Numbered from the stretch's first letter, positions 53,666-63,196 are shown. The stretch is DNA of 64,000 nucleotides from Actinophytocola gossypii (GCF_025165815.1 NZ_JAFFZE010000025.1:1-64000); one strand, 5' to 3'. A program made the numbers and translations. The notes: a model not told the origin generated them from the letters alone.

Positions 53666-53959
53666 TCAGCTGCTCTCCGAGGCCACGAACGCCCCCACGG
53701 CGAACCCCGCGGCCAGGCCCATCACCAGGATCGCCCAGCCACCGCCGCTCCACGACGACTCGCCCTGCCACCAGCCCCACACGGCCGTGGTGACCAGCGC
53801 GAACGGCATCAGGGTGACCACGCCGCCGATGATCCCGGCGCCGAGACGCAGGCTGCTCCTCCGGCGCGCGGCCGGGCCGCCCGCCCGCGCGTCGGAGACC
53901 GGGGACATCTGCCACATGGCGCGGTACGGGTCCTGCTCGGGCGGCGGTTGCGGCTGCAT
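53666..53959 (-). CDS. Small membrane protein of unknown function
   Basis: A 97-residue protein with a Pro/Gln-rich cytosolic start (MQPQPPPEQDPYRAMWQMSP) and two membrane helices (LGAGIIGGVVTLMPFALVTT and GWAILVMGLAAGFAVGAFVA). No family is recognised. It is 35 bases downstream of glgC in the same direction. Confidence 0.7.
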   Translation of the reverse strand: MQPQPPPEQDPYRAMWQMSPVSDARAGGPAARRRSSLRLGAGIIGGVVTLMPFALVTTAVWGWWQGESSWSGGGWAILVMGLAAGFAVGAFVASESS

Positions 53960-53994
53960 ACGTCAACGGTATGCGCCCACGGCGGGAAGGGAAC

Positions 53995-55212
53995 CTACTT
54001 GGCACGTTCTCCCTTGCCGAGTACCACGACCCCGCCCGGGCTGACCGTGTACCGCTCGCGGTCGACGGCCAGGTCGACCCCCACCTGGGCGCCGTCGAGC
54101 ACCGCCACGTTCTTGTCCAGGATCGCCCGGCGCACCACCGCGCCCCGGCCCACCCGCACGCCGGGCAGCAGCACACTGCCCTCGACCACGGCGCCGTCGG
54201 CGACCTGCACGTCCGAGCTGATCACCGAGTCCTTCACCGACGAGCCGGAGACGATCGAGCCCGGCCCGACGATCGACTCCACCGCCGACCCCGTGTTCAC
54301 GAACTTCGCCGGCGGCAGCGGCGGCGTCGCGGTGCGAATCGGCCAGCGCTGGTTGTAGAGGTTGAACACCGGGTGCACCGACACCAGATCGATGTGCGAC
54401 TCGTAGTAGGCGTCCAGCGTCCCGACGTCGCGCCAGTACCCTCGGTCGCGCTCGGTGGCGCCGGGGACCTCGTTGTCGTCGAAGTCGTAGACCATCGCGC
54501 CGCTCTCGGCGACCAGCATCGGGATGATGTCGCCGCCCATGTCGTGCATCGACTCGGGGTTCGCCGCGTCCGCGCGCAGGGCGTCGAGCAGCACCTCGGT
54601 GCGGAAGACGTAGTTGCCCATCGACGCGAACGTCACGTCCGGGTCGTCCGGCACGTGCGGCGGCTCCGCCGGCTTCTCCAGGAACCGGGTGATCCGCCCG
54701 TCGGCGTCGGAGTCGATGCAGCCGAACGCCTTGGCCTCGGTGCGCGGCACCCGGATCCCGGCGACCGTCACGCCCGCGCCGGACTCGACGTGCTGGGCCA
54801 CCATCTGCGACGGGTCCATCCGGTACACGTGGTCGGCGCCGAACACCACGATGTGGTCCGGGCTCTCGTCGTACACCAGGTTCAGCGACTGGAAGATGGC
54901 GTCCGCGCTGCCGGTGTACCAGCGGGGGCCGAGCCGCTGCTGGGCCGGCACCGGGGTGATGTACTGCCCGAGCACGCTGGACAGCCGCCAGGTGGTGGAG
55001 ATGTGCCGGTCCAGCGAGTGCGACTTGTACTGGGTCAGCACGCACAGCCGGTGGTAGCCGGCGTTGACCAGGTTCGACAGCACGAAGTCGATGAGCCGGT
55101 AGTTGCCCCCGAACGGGACGGCGGGTTTGGCCCGGTCGGCGGTCAGCGGCCAGAGCCGCTTCCCCTCACCACCGGCGAGCACGATCGCGAGCACATGTGG
55201 CTGGGCCTTCAC
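53995..55212 (-). CDS. glgC: Glucose-1-phosphate adenylyltransferase
   Basis: A 405-residue enzyme that makes ADP-glucose from ATP and glucose-1-phosphate. The nucleotidyltransferase domain has [35 protein letters not shown] and GADHVYRMD; the C-terminal part is a left-handed beta-helix ([20 protein letters not shown]). ADP-glucose feeds the divergent glgM for maltose-1-phosphate/glycogen synthesis. It starts with GTG, 47 bases from the glgM start. Confidence 0.96.
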   Translation of the reverse strand: MKAQPHVLAIVLAGGEGKRLWPLTADRAKPAVPFGGNYRLIDFVLSNLVNAGYHRLCVLTQYKSHSLDRHISTTWRLSSVLGQYITPVPAQQRLGPRWYTGSADAIFQSLNLVYDESPDHIVVFGADHVYRMDPSQMVAQHVESGAGVTVAGIRVPRTEAKAFGCIDSDADGRITRFLEKPAEPPHVPDDPDVTFASMGNYVFRTEVLLDALRADAANPESMHDMGGDIIPMLVAESGAMVYDFDDNEVPGATERDRGYWRDVGTLDAYYESHIDLVSVHPVFNLYNQRWPIRTATPPLPPAKFVNTGSAVESIVGPGSIVSGSSVKDSVISSDVQVADGAVVEGSVLLPGVRVGRGAVVRRAILDKNVAVLDGAQVGVDLAVDRERYTVSPGGVVVLGKGERAK

Positions 55213-55259
55213 GTGCCGACCCTAACCGCGCGCCGTCGCTCCCGGCTACCGTGACGGGC

Positions 55260-56420
55260 GTGCGTATCGGCCTGTTGACCCGAGAATGGCCGCCTGAGGT
55301 CTACGGCGGCGCCGGCGTGCACGTCGAGTACCTGGTGCCGGCGCTGCGCGAGCTGGTGGACGTGGACGTGCACGCGTTCGGCGCGCCCCGCTCGGCGGAG
55401 GGGGTGCACTCGCACGAGGCGGCGCCCGGGCTCGAGCACGCCAACCAGGCGCTGCGCACGCTGTCGGTCGACCTGTCGATCGCGGCCGCGGTCGACGGCG
55501 TGGACCTGGTGCACTCGCACACCTGGTACGCCAACCTCGCCGGGCACCTGGCGAAGCTCCTGCACGGGGTGCCGCACGTGGTCACCGCGCACTCGCTGGA
55601 GCCCCGCCGGCCGTGGAAGGCCGAGCAGCTCGGCGGCGGGTACCGGCTCTCGTCCTGGGTGGAGCGGACCGCCTACGAGGCCGCGGACGCGGTCATCGCG
55701 GTCAGCGAGGGCATGCGGGCCGACGTGCTGTCCTGCTACCCCGCCCTGGACCCGGCGCGGGTGCACGTGGTGCGCAACGGCATCGACTCGGCCGCGTACC
55801 ACCCGGTGACCGAGGACGACGCGCTGCGGCACTACGGGGTCGACCCGGACCGGCCGTTCGTGGTGTTCGTGGGGCGGATCACCCGGCAGAAGGGCGTCGG
55901 TCACCTGGTCGCGGCGGCGCACCAGTTCGACCCGTCGGCGCAGCTCGTGCTGTGCGCCGGCGCGCCGGACACGCCGGAGATCGCCGAGGAGACCCGCGCG
56001 GCGGTGTCCGAGCTGGCGGCCGCGCGGCAGGGCGTGGTCTGGATCCAGAAGATGCTGCAACCGGCCGAGGTGCGGCAGCTGCTCAGCCACGCGGCGGTGT
56101 TCGTCTGCCCGTCGGTGTACGAGCCGCTGGGCATCGTGAACCTGGAGGCGATGGCGTGCGGGACGGCGGTCGTCGCGTCGGACGTCGGCGGCATCCCGGA
56201 GGTCGTCGCGGACGGTGAGACCGGGCTGCTGGTGCACTACGACGAGGCCGATGAGTCAGCCTTCCGGGTGAACTTGGCGGACGCGGTGAACACGCTGCTC
56301 GCCGACCCCGCGCGGGCGCGCGCGATGGGCACGGCCGGCCGGGCGCGGGCGGAACGCGAGTTTTCCTGGGCCGGCGCGGCCACCAGGACGGTGGACGTCT
56401 ACCGGTCGATCCAGCCCTGA
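55260..56420 (+). CDS. glgM: Alpha-maltose-1-phosphate synthase / GlgA-type glycosyltransferase
   Basis: A 386-residue GT4-type glycosyltransferase starting MRIGLLTREWPPEVYGGAGV, nearly the same as mycobacterial GlgM (Rv1212c). Further motifs are VVFVGRITRQKGVGHLV and the E-x7-E region VYEPLGIVNLEAMACGTAVV. In mycobacteria it joins ADP-glucose with glucose-1-phosphate to give maltose-1-phosphate for GlgE. The GTG at 55260 is chosen by fit to the family; a GTG at 55251 adds three residues. Confidence 0.92.
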   Translation: MRIGLLTREWPPEVYGGAGVHVEYLVPALRELVDVDVHAFGAPRSAEGVHSHEAAPGLEHANQALRTLSVDLSIAAAVDGVDLVHSHTWYANLAGHLAKLLHGVPHVVTAHSLEPRRPWKAEQLGGGYRLSSWVERTAYEAADAVIAVSEGMRADVLSCYPALDPARVHVVRNGIDSAAYHPVTEDDALRHYGVDPDRPFVVFVGRITRQKGVGHLVAAAHQFDPSAQLVLCAGAPDTPEIAEETRAAVSELAAARQGVVWIQKMLQPAEVRQLLSHAAVFVCPSVYEPLGIVNLEAMACGTAVVASDVGGIPEVVADGETGLLVHYDEADESAFRVNLADAVNTLLADPARARAMGTAGRARAEREFSWAGAATRTVDVYRSIQP

Positions 56421-56498
56421 TCTCTTCCGGGCGGACTCCGGGTGATCTCGGGGTGATTCCTGAGAGCGCGTTCAGCGAACCAGGACTAGCTTGGCGTT

Positions 56499-57005
56499 GT
56501 GGCTGAGACATCGACGACGTCCCGACTCCGGATCCGCTTCGCGCGGTTCACGGTGGCGTCCGCGATCGCCACCGGCATCAGCCAGGTGGTGCTGCTGACC
56601 GTGTACTGGGTGGGCTGGAGCGAGGACGCGGCGGCGGCGAGCACCATCGCGTTCCTGGCCGGCTCGGTGCCGCACTTCCTGATGGTCCGGTACTGGGCCT
56701 GGCGCGACACCGACCCCGGCCGGTTGCGCCACCAACTGACCACGTACTTCACCGTCACGCTGATCAGCGGGATGGCGTCGATCGGCCTCACCACGGTCGC
56801 CGAGCAGGCCTTCTTACCCCTGGTGTCCGACCAGGGCTGGCGCGCGGTGATGCTCGTGGCCAGCTACCTCGCGGCGAGCGGCCCGGTGTTCCTGGTCAAG
56901 TTCGCCCTGTTCGACCGGGCGTTCGCTCACCGCTCGTACCCGGCGACGAGCTCGACCAGGGTGCGCGCGGCGAACCCCGTGGCGCCGGCCGTCACCTCGT
57001 CGTAG
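56499..57005 (+). CDS. GtrA-like membrane protein
   Basis: A 168-residue protein with four membrane helices (FARFTVASAIATGISQVVLL at the start) of the GtrA family, which are flippase-like proteins for lipid-linked sugars. The last 79 bases overlap the 3' end of the convergent pepA gene. The final 25 residues (TSSTRVRAANPVAPAVTSS) are hydrophilic and beyond the family core. Confidence 0.85.
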   Translation: MAETSTTSRLRIRFARFTVASAIATGISQVVLLTVYWVGWSEDAAAASTIAFLAGSVPHFLMVRYWAWRDTDPGRLRHQLTTYFTVTLISGMASIGLTTVAEQAFLPLVSDQGWRAVMLVASYLAASGPVFLVKFALFDRAFAHRSYPATSSTRVRAANPVAPAVTSS

Positions 57006-58444
57006 GTGCTCTCGGCCCTGGCCGGGCCGGCGATGTCCAGGTGCGCCCATGGCAGGCCGTCGGTGAACTCCCGCAGGAACATCGCGGCCGCGATCCCGCC
57101 GGGACCGTCGGGGCACTGCGAGACGTCCGCGAGGTCGCTGCGCAGGGTGTCGGCGAACTGGTCGTCGACGGTGTCGAGGTCCGACGCCAGCGGCATCCGC
57201 CACCAGCGCTCACCCGCCCGCGACCCGGCCGCCGAGACCCGGTCCCAGACCGCGTCCCGGCTGGCGAACGCGCCGCCGGTGCGCAGGCCGAGGGAGACCT
57301 TCATCGCGCCGGTGAGGGTGGCCACGTCGACGAGCAGGTCCGGCGACAGCCGCGTGACGGCGTAGGCCAGCGCGTCGGCCATGACCATCCGGCCCTCGGC
57401 GTCGGTGTTGGTGACCTCGGTGGTCCGTCCGCCGAAGTGCCGCACGACGTCACCCGGCCGGTACGCCGAGCCGGAGACGTGGTTCTCCGCACACGGCACG
57501 AGCCCGGTGACCCGCACGTCCGGTGCCAGCGCGGCCAGCGCCTCCATCGCGGCGATCACCGCCGCGCCGCCGGACATGTCGGTACGCATCAGGTGCATCC
57601 CGTCCGCCGGCTTGATCGAGATGCCCCCGGTGTCGAAGGTGATCCCCTTGCCGACCAGTACGACGTGCGGCGCCCCGTCCCGGCCGGCCAACGCCAACTC
57701 GACGAACCGCGGCGGCCGGCTCGACCCGCCGCCGACCGCGAGCACGCCACCGAAGCCCTGCTGGGCGAGCCACCGGTGGTCGCGCACGGTCACCCGCACG
57801 CCGGGGGCGCGCCCCGCCGTGCGTTCGGCCATCCGCGCGAGCCACGCCGGATCCTTGACGTTGGACGGCGTGTTCGCGAGATCCCGGGCCAGCGCGGTCG
57901 CCTTCGCCAGCACACTCGCCCGCCGCACCGCCGCCGCCAGGACACCCTCCTCCGCACCGGTGACCAGCTGGATCGTGCGCAGCCGTGGTGGTGCGGGCTC
58001 GCCGGTGACCACGTAGCCGTAGCCGCCGAGACGCAGCCCGAGCACCAGCTCACCGACCTCGTCCGCGCCGAGACCGGCGGGCAGTTCGAGCGCGAGCGTG
58101 CGCGCGACGACCTCCCGTCCGGCGTCCGCGTCGCGGGCGAGGGCGGCGTGCACCGCCCTGGTCAGCGCCGCGCCGGCGGTGCGCCAGTGACCGGGATCTC
58201 CCTCCCCGGCCCCGACGACCCACCGCACGGACGAACCGCCTGGTCCCGGCTGGACCTCGCCGGCCCGCCCGGTGAGGGCGACCGACTCCATCCACTCCCC
58301 GCTGAGCTCGGTCTCCCGGCCCGGCACCACCGGCGTGGGGTCACCGCTGTGAGCCACCACGGCCAGCGGTACGCCCCGCCGGACGGTGGCGCGGAGCTCT
58401 ACGTCGGGCAGTGCCGTCGGTAGTGCGGGTACCGACGTATGCAC
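56927..58444 (-). CDS. pepA: Leucyl aminopeptidase (M17)
   Basis: A 505-residue metallopeptidase that removes N-terminal residues from peptides in the cytoplasm. The C-terminal catalytic domain has VGKGITFDTGGISIKP (lysine and metal ligand), the signature NTDAEGRMVMADALAYA and ATLTGAM. The two-metal site is complete. Convergent overlap with the GtrA gene is 79 bases. Confidence 0.95.
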   Translation of the reverse strand: MHTSVPALPTALPDVELRATVRRGVPLAVVAHSGDPTPVVPGRETELSGEWMESVALTGRAGEVQPGPGGSSVRWVVGAGEGDPGHWRTAGAALTRAVHAALARDADAGREVVARTLALELPAGLGADEVGELVLGLRLGGYGYVVTGEPAPPRLRTIQLVTGAEEGVLAAAVRRASVLAKATALARDLANTPSNVKDPAWLARMAERTAGRAPGVRVTVRDHRWLAQQGFGGVLAVGGGSSRPPRFVELALAGRDGAPHVVLVGKGITFDTGGISIKPADGMHLMRTDMSGGAAVIAAMEALAALAPDVRVTGLVPCAENHVSGSAYRPGDVVRHFGGRTTEVTNTDAEGRMVMADALAYAVTRLSPDLLVDVATLTGAMKVSLGLRTGGAFASRDAVWDRVSAAGSRAGERWWRMPLASDLDTVDDQFADTLRSDLADVSQCPDGPGGIAAAMFLREFTDGLPWAHLDIAGPARAESTYDEVTAGATGFAARTLVELVAGYER

Positions 58445-58478
58445 ATGTCCTCCACTCTGGACAGCTGGACGGCAGGGG

Positions 58479-58646
58479 TCAGCCCGTGGTGGCCTTCAAC
58501 GCGTCCCCGAGAGCGCTCGCCTCCTCCGCCGACATCTCGACCACGAGGCGCCCACCACCCTCGAGCGGGACGCGCATCACGATGCCCCTACCCTCCTTGG
58601 TCACCTCGAGGGGACCGTCACCGGTCCGGGGCTTCATGGCCGCCAT
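58479..58646 (-). CDS. DUF3117 protein (Rv1211-like)
   Basis: A 55-residue protein: MAAMKPRTGDGPLEVTKEGR, then GIVMRVPLEGGGRLVVEMSA and DEASALGDALKATTG. DUF3117 is strongly conserved in actinobacteria and lies by glgM in mycobacteria. Function is unknown. It is 34 bases upstream of pepA on the same strand. Confidence 0.92.
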   Translation of the reverse strand: MAAMKPRTGDGPLEVTKEGRGIVMRVPLEGGGRLVVEMSAEEASALGDALKATTG

Positions 58647-58830
58647 AGCGTGCTCCCTCCGTCATAGCCTGCCTCTTCGCCCGGGGCCCACCCGCACGAA
58701 GACGGTGACATTCTCCCCTATGCCATCTCGGCGGTGAAATCGAACCGATCAACTGCGTGTCGATGACCGGCAATTATGCGCCGGGAACCCACTGGCGCGG
58801 GGCACGTACCGGCTGACAGACTCGAAAATC

Positions 58831-59631
58831 GTGCGAGCCAGGTCCGCGCTGTTCGACGTGTACGGCAGCTACCTCAGGGCGCGTGGCGGCGCTGCCGCCA
58901 TCGCGGCTCTGGTGCGCCTGCTCGAGCCGCTCGGCTTCGAGCCGCCGGCGATCCGCACGGCCGTGTCCAGAATGGTGCGTCAGGACTGGCTGCGCCCGGT
59001 CCGGCTCGCCGACGGTCCAGGATACGCGCTGACCAGCCGCGCGGAGCGACGGCTCGACGAGGCCGCGGCCAGGATCTACCGCACCGGTCCCTCCACTTGG
59101 GACGGTCGCTGGCAGGTGCTGGTGCTGGAGGAGCTGCCGACCCGGTCCGCGCGGGAGCGGCTCGACTCGTCGCTGCGGCTGCTCGGCTACGGCCCGCTCG
59201 GCCCGACGACGTGGGTGGCGCCCCGGCCGTCGGCCGCGCTGACCGAGACGCTGGCGGCCGAGGGTCTGGCCGGGCGGGTGTTCCTCGGCGCGCACGACGG
59301 CGACGACACCGAGCTCGCGGCCAGGGCGTGGGACCTGTCGGCGCTGGGGGCCGACTACGCGGCTTTCGTCACCGAGTGGTCACCCAGGGTGTCCGCTGTG
59401 GACGGTACGGTGCCGGCGCTGGCGTTCGCCGCGTCCCAGCGGCTGCTGCACGCGTGGCGCAAGTTCCTGTTCCGCGACCCGGGGCTGCCGGCGTCGCTGC
59501 TGCCGGCGGACTGGCCGGGCACGGTGGCGGCGGAGTTCTTCGACCGGGAGACCGCGCGGCTGGCGCCGGCCGCGGACGCCTTCCTCAACGACTGCCTGAC
59601 CAGAGGTACCCGCGCGCGATCGAGCGCCTGA
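58831..59631 (+). CDS. PaaX-family transcriptional regulator
   Basis: A 266-residue regulator (MRARSALFDVYGSYLRARGG) with an N-terminal winged helix (PPAIRTAVSRMVRQDWLRPV) and the PaaX central and C-terminal domains (WDGRWQVLVLEELPTRSARE, HAWRKFLFRDPGLPASLLPA). PaaX proteins repress phenylacetate degradation and respond to phenylacetyl-CoA. It starts with GTG and lies 19 bases before an enoyl-CoA hydratase gene, which supports that role. Confidence 0.9.
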   Translation: MRARSALFDVYGSYLRARGGAAAIAALVRLLEPLGFEPPAIRTAVSRMVRQDWLRPVRLADGPGYALTSRAERRLDEAAARIYRTGPSTWDGRWQVLVLEELPTRSARERLDSSLRLLGYGPLGPTTWVAPRPSAALTETLAAEGLAGRVFLGAHDGDDTELAARAWDLSALGADYAAFVTEWSPRVSAVDGTVPALAFAASQRLLHAWRKFLFRDPGLPASLLPADWPGTVAAEFFDRETARLAPAADAFLNDCLTRGTRARSSA

Positions 59632-59650
59632 CCATGTGGAGGTAGAAGCC

Positions 59651-60430
59651 TTGCCCGCTCTGCTTGTCGAGGACCGCGACGGGGTGCGCACGCTGACGCT
59701 GAACCGGCCGGAGGCGTTCAACTCGCTGACCGTGGAGCTGAAGGAGGCCCTGCTGGCGGCGCTGACCGAGGCCGGCGCGGCGTCGTCGGTGCGCGCGGTC
59801 GTGCTGACCGGGGCGGGCAAGGCGTTCTGCGCCGGCCAGGACCTCAAGGAGCACGTGGCCGCGCTGCGCTCGGACGACCCGGAGCCGTTCCGGACGGTGG
59901 CGGAGCACTACAACCCGATCGTGCGCGCGCTGACCGGGATGCCGAAGCCGGTGATCGCCGCGGTGAACGGGATGGCGGCCGGGGCCGGCGCGTCGTTCGC
60001 GTACGCGTGCGACCTGCGGGTGGCGGCGCCGTCGGCGAAGTTCCTGATGGCGTTCGCGACGATCGGGCTGACCGCGGACTCGGGGGCGTCGTGGACCCTG
60101 CCGAGGCTGATCGGCTACGGGCGGGCGATGGAGATGATGCTCCTGGCGAAACCGGTGACGGCCGAGGAGGCGCTGTCGCTCGGGATGGTCACCTCGGTGG
60201 CGGAGGACCCGCTGGGCGCGGCGCAGGAGTTGGCCGGCCGGATGGCGACGGGGCCGACGACGGGGTACGGCAAGATCAAGGAGACGCTGCTGGTGGGAGC
60301 GGGTGCGGACCTGGAGGCGGCGCTGGCGTGCGAGGGCGCGGGGCAGAACGCGCTCGGGCGGTCGCCGGACCACCGGGAGGCCGTGGACGCCTTCGTCGAC
60401 AAGCGCAAGCCGGTGTTCACAGGCCGGTGA
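59651..60430 (+). CDS. Enoyl-CoA hydratase/isomerase (PaaG-like)
   Basis: A 259-residue crotonase-fold enzyme. Oxyanion-hole segments are KAFCAGQDLKEH and NGMAAGAGASFAYACDLRVA. The pattern AKFLMAFATIGLTADSGASW, with Asp in place of a catalytic Glu, matches PaaG/PaaB-type isomerases. A GGAGGT site seven bases upstream selects the TTG start at 59651; the GTG at 59636 would overlap that site. It probably acts in phenylacetate or aromatic acyl-CoA breakdown with the upstream PaaX. Confidence 0.9.
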   Translation: MPALLVEDRDGVRTLTLNRPEAFNSLTVELKEALLAALTEAGAASSVRAVVLTGAGKAFCAGQDLKEHVAALRSDDPEPFRTVAEHYNPIVRALTGMPKPVIAAVNGMAAGAGASFAYACDLRVAAPSAKFLMAFATIGLTADSGASWTLPRLIGYGRAMEMMLLAKPVTAEEALSLGMVTSVAEDPLGAAQELAGRMATGPTTGYGKIKETLLVGAGADLEAALACEGAGQNALGRSPDHREAVDAFVDKRKPVFTGR

Positions 60431-60453
60431 CCAGGCGCGCGAGTGGCGCCCAG

Positions 60454-60566
60454 TTGTCCACAGGCACCGCGCACCCCCGCTCCCCCCACGTTTCACGCGC
60501 TAGTGTGGATCTTGGGGTCCCCCTTGCGGCGGCGGACACGTGTGGCGGCGGGTGTTTGCGATCGCA
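60454..60566 (-). repeat. Dispersed intergenic element, copy B
   Basis: The reverse-complement copy of 49158-49274: TTGTCCACA (60454-60462), 51 bases, GGGGTCCCCCTTGCGGC (60514-60530), 26 bases, TGCGATCGCA (60557-60566). It lies in the 245-base gap between the enoyl-CoA hydratase and xseB stops. Confidence 0.6.
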
Positions 60567-60631
60567 CTTGCCGGTTCGGGTTCCGCTCTGGTGCGACGAC
60601 GGAGACCTCCGTGGCACTCACGGCTCTACGC

Positions 60632-60680
60632 GATGAAGGCGTCCTTGGTGGCGCTCAGTGCGACGAAGGCGTCCTTCATC
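60632..60680. terminator. Repeat-containing hairpin at the xseB end
   Basis: GAAGGCGTCCTT occurs at 60635-60646 and 60664-60675, and the outer parts GATGAAGG / CCTTCATC pair to form a hairpin overlapping the xseB stop. It is similar in style to the palindrome at 53641-53663. Confidence 0.5.
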
Positions 60681-60906
60681 GCGTCGTGGGGTCGCCTTCG
60701 GACTCGGCGGCGGCCAGGGCGTTCTCGATGCGTTCGCGGGCGCCGGCCAGGTGGCGGTCGCAGAGTTTGGCCAAGGTCTCGCCGCGTTCCCACAGGGCCA
60801 GGGAGTCCTCCAGGGACAGGCCGCCCGCCTCCAGTTTGGTGACCACCTCGGCCAACTCGTCGCGGGCCTGTTCGTAGCCCAGGGTCTCGTCCAGGTCGTC
60901 GGTCAC
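60676..60906 (-). CDS. xseB: Exodeoxyribonuclease VII small subunit
   Basis: A 76-residue helical protein ([40 protein letters not shown]) of normal XseB length. It wraps XseA to form exonuclease VII, which degrades single-stranded DNA. The GTG start overlaps the stop of the preceding gene (GTGA). Confidence 0.94.
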   Translation of the reverse strand: MTDDLDETLGYEQARDELAEVVTKLEAGGLSLEDSLALWERGETLAKLCDRHLAGARERIENALAAAESEGDPTTR

Positions 60907-61340
60907 GGAGCGGGGGTCTCCAATCGGCTGTGCGAGTTCACCAGCACCGTAGCCACCGCCTGGTCGTAGCCGACGAACGCCTCCGCGAAGTCCGCGCCGT
61001 CGCGTTCGGCCACCGCCTCCTCGATGCGCGCCAACGCGCTCGACAGCCGTTCGCGGTGCTGTGAGCCCCGGCCGAACCACCACCGCGTGCCGGCGTAGTC
61101 GGACGTCGCCTCGGAGAGCTCGCGGAGGCGGTTCGGCAGCGCGCGCCGGCCGGGGGCGTCGCAGCCTGCGCACAACGCCGCCCAGCATTCCGCGGCGGCG
61201 GCGTCGGCTCGGCGGGCCCGGTCGCGGACCCGCTCGGCCGGCGCGCGTAGGGTCGGGGTGCGGGCCGTGGCCGCCGCGACCGCGGACGTGGCGCTGATGG
61301 TCAACGGCAGGAAGGTCGGGTCACGCTCCAGTCTGGCCAC
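60903..61340 (-). CDS. Uncharacterised protein inside the xse operon
   Basis: A 145-residue helical protein ([20 protein letters not shown]) of unknown function between xseA and xseB. It has a Cys cluster in [15 protein letters not shown] and an aromatic patch [22 protein letters not shown] ribosome-binding site supports the GTG at 61340. It overlaps xseA by 20 bases and xseB by 4, so it is translated with exonuclease VII. In most actinobacteria xseA and xseB touch directly. Confidence 0.7.
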   Translation of the reverse strand: MARLERDPTFLPLTISATSAVAAATARTPTLRAPAERVRDRARRADAAAAECWAALCAGCDAPGRRALPNRLRELSEATSDYAGTRWWFGRGSQHRERLSSALARIEEAVAERDGADFAEAFVGYDQAVATVLVNSHSRLETPAP

Positions 61341-62583
61341 CGTTACCTCCACTCGCGCTCGGCTCGCGGGCGGACACCGTCGCGTGCACCGCGCCGTCCG
61401 CGACGCGCACCCGGAGGCGGGTTCCCTCCGGCGCCTCGTCGGTCGAGCGGAGCACCCGCGGGTCGCCGTCGGTGTCGACGCGCTGCACGACCGCGTATCC
61501 GCGGGCAAGCGTGGCGGCTGGCCCCAACGTCGTCAAGCGGGCCCGGGTGTGCGACAGGGCCGCCTCCTCGCCGGACACCATCGCGCGCACAGCGCGACGC
61601 GAGCGATCCACGAGCGCGCTGACCTGCGTGCTCCGCTGCGCCAGCGGCGTCAACGGATCACTCAGCACCGGCCGGGTCCGCAGCGCGTCGAGCAATCGCC
61701 GCTCCCGATCCACCCAACCGTGGAGGGCCCGGCGCGCCCGGTCCCGCAGCTGGCGGACCCGCGCGAACTCCTCGGCGATGTCGGGCACCACCCGCTTGCC
61801 GGCGTCGGTCGGGGTCGAGCAGCGCACGTCGGCGACGTGGTCGAGCAGCGGTGTGTCCTGTTCATGCCCGATCGCGGACAGCACCGGCGTGCGGCAGGCG
61901 GCGACCGCGCGGCACAGCGTCTCGTCGGAGAACGGCAGCAGGTCCTCGACGCTGCCGCCGCCGCGGGCGATCACGATCACCTGCACGTTCGGGTCGCGGT
62001 CCAGCGCGCCGAGGGCGTCGACGATCTGCGGCACGGCGAGCGCGCCCTGCACGGCGACGTTCTCCACCCGGAACCGCACCGCCGGCCAGCGCGCCCGCGC
62101 GTTGGTCAGCACGTCCTTCTCCGCGGCCGACGCGCGGCCGGTGACCAGGCCGACCGTGTGCGGCAGGAACGGTGGCCGCCGCTTGCGTCTCGGGTCGAAG
62201 ATGCCCTCGGCGGCGAGGAGCTTGCGCAGCCGCTCGATGCGGGCCAGCAGCTCGCCGATCCCGACCGCGCGGATCTCGTCGGCGCGCAGGGACAGCGTGC
62301 CTCGGCCGATGAAGAACGCGGGCCGCGCGTGCACGACCACGCGGGTGCCGTCGCGCAGCGGTTGGACCCGGAGCAGGTCGGTGGCGCAGGTCACGGTCAT
62401 CGACACGTCGGCGGCCGGGTCGCGCAGCGTGAGGAACGCGGTGCCGGTGCCCGGACGGTTCGAGATCTGGGTGACCTGGCCCTCGACCCAGATGTCGCCC
62501 AGCCGGTTGATCCAGTCGGCGATCTTGCGCGAGACCGTGCGAACCGGCCAGGGGTTCTCCGGTGTGGTGGCCGGCTCAGTCAC
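61321..62583 (-). CDS. xseA: Exodeoxyribonuclease VII large subunit
   Basis: A 420-residue catalytic subunit with an N-terminal OB fold ([20 protein letters not shown]) and the nuclease core ([60 protein letters not shown]). The D-x-H/G-H-E residues of the family are present. It starts with GTG and overlaps the upstream gene by 8 bases. Confidence 0.95.
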   Translation of the reverse strand: MTEPATTPENPWPVRTVSRKIADWINRLGDIWVEGQVTQISNRPGTGTAFLTLRDPAADVSMTVTCATDLLRVQPLRDGTRVVVHARPAFFIGRGTLSLRADEIRAVGIGELLARIERLRKLLAAEGIFDPRRKRRPPFLPHTVGLVTGRASAAEKDVLTNARARWPAVRFRVENVAVQGALAVPQIVDALGALDRDPNVQVIVIARGGGSVEDLLPFSDETLCRAVAACRTPVLSAIGHEQDTPLLDHVADVRCSTPTDAGKRVVPDIAEEFARVRQLRDRARRALHGWVDRERRLLDALRTRPVLSDPLTPLAQRSTQVSALVDRSRRAVRAMVSGEEAALSHTRARLTTLGPAATLARGYAVVQRVDTDGDPRVLRSTDEAPEGTRLRVRVADGAVHATVSAREPSASGGNGGQTGA

Positions 62584-63196
62584 TGGTGTCGCGCAGGTTC
62601 GCGATCCGGCGGGTCAGCATGCCGACGAAGGACGGGCGGTTGCCGTGCGCGCGTTCGTGGGCGAGCAGCTCGGTGAGCTCGTCGATCGAGAAGCGGCGCA
62701 GGCGGGCGCGCAGCTGGGGCAGGGACAGCTGGTCGTAGCCGACCGCGGTGGGGAGGTCGGGCTCGTGGTTCTCGGTCTCCTCGGTCAGCGCGCGTTCCTC
62801 CGCGGCCCACGGGTCGGTGTCCGCGAGCGGGTCGCGGAACCCGTTGCGCCGGTCCGGCACGTCGTCCACGTCGTCCACGTCCTCCACGACCTGGTCGAAC
62901 GCGGACTGGCGCTGGGCGGTGTCCGGACGTGGGGCCGGTTCGGTGTCGTCGTCGAGGTCCTCGTCGAAGGTGGCCCACTCCGGGGTCTCCTCGACCGGGC
63001 GGAGGCCGGCGAGCACCTCGTCGCCGCGGATGGCCAGTTCCGTGACCTGCTGCTGGACCCGCATGGAGGCCTGTAACGCCTGACTCACCACGGTGACCGG
63101 CAGGCCCGCGAGTTTGGCGGGCAGGGTGCGGGCTTGCTCGACGGCGGTGACGGCGAGCCCGGCGGCCACGCGCACCGGGAGCGGGATCGACTTCAT
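62576..63196 (-). CDS. Lipid droplet-associated-type protein (Rv1109c-like)
   Basis: A 206-residue protein. The first 60 residues are amphipathic/hydrophobic helices ([40 protein letters not shown]), as in actinobacterial lipid-droplet-associated proteins; the middle is acidic and disordered; the end ([37 protein letters not shown]) is a conserved helical domain. The ATG at 63196 is preferred to the GTG at 63205. Its place between ispH and xseA equals that of Rv1109c. Lipid binding is inferred. Confidence 0.75.
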   Translation of the reverse strand: MKSIPLPVRVAAGLAVTAVEQARTLPAKLAGLPVTVVSQALQASMRVQQQVTELAIRGDEVLAGLRPVEETPEWATFDEDLDDDTEPAPRPDTAQRQSAFDQVVEDVDDVDDVPDRRNGFRDPLADTDPWAAEERALTEETENHEPDLPTAVGYDQLSLPQLRARLRRFSIDELTELLAHERAHGNRPSFVGMLTRRIANLRDTSD

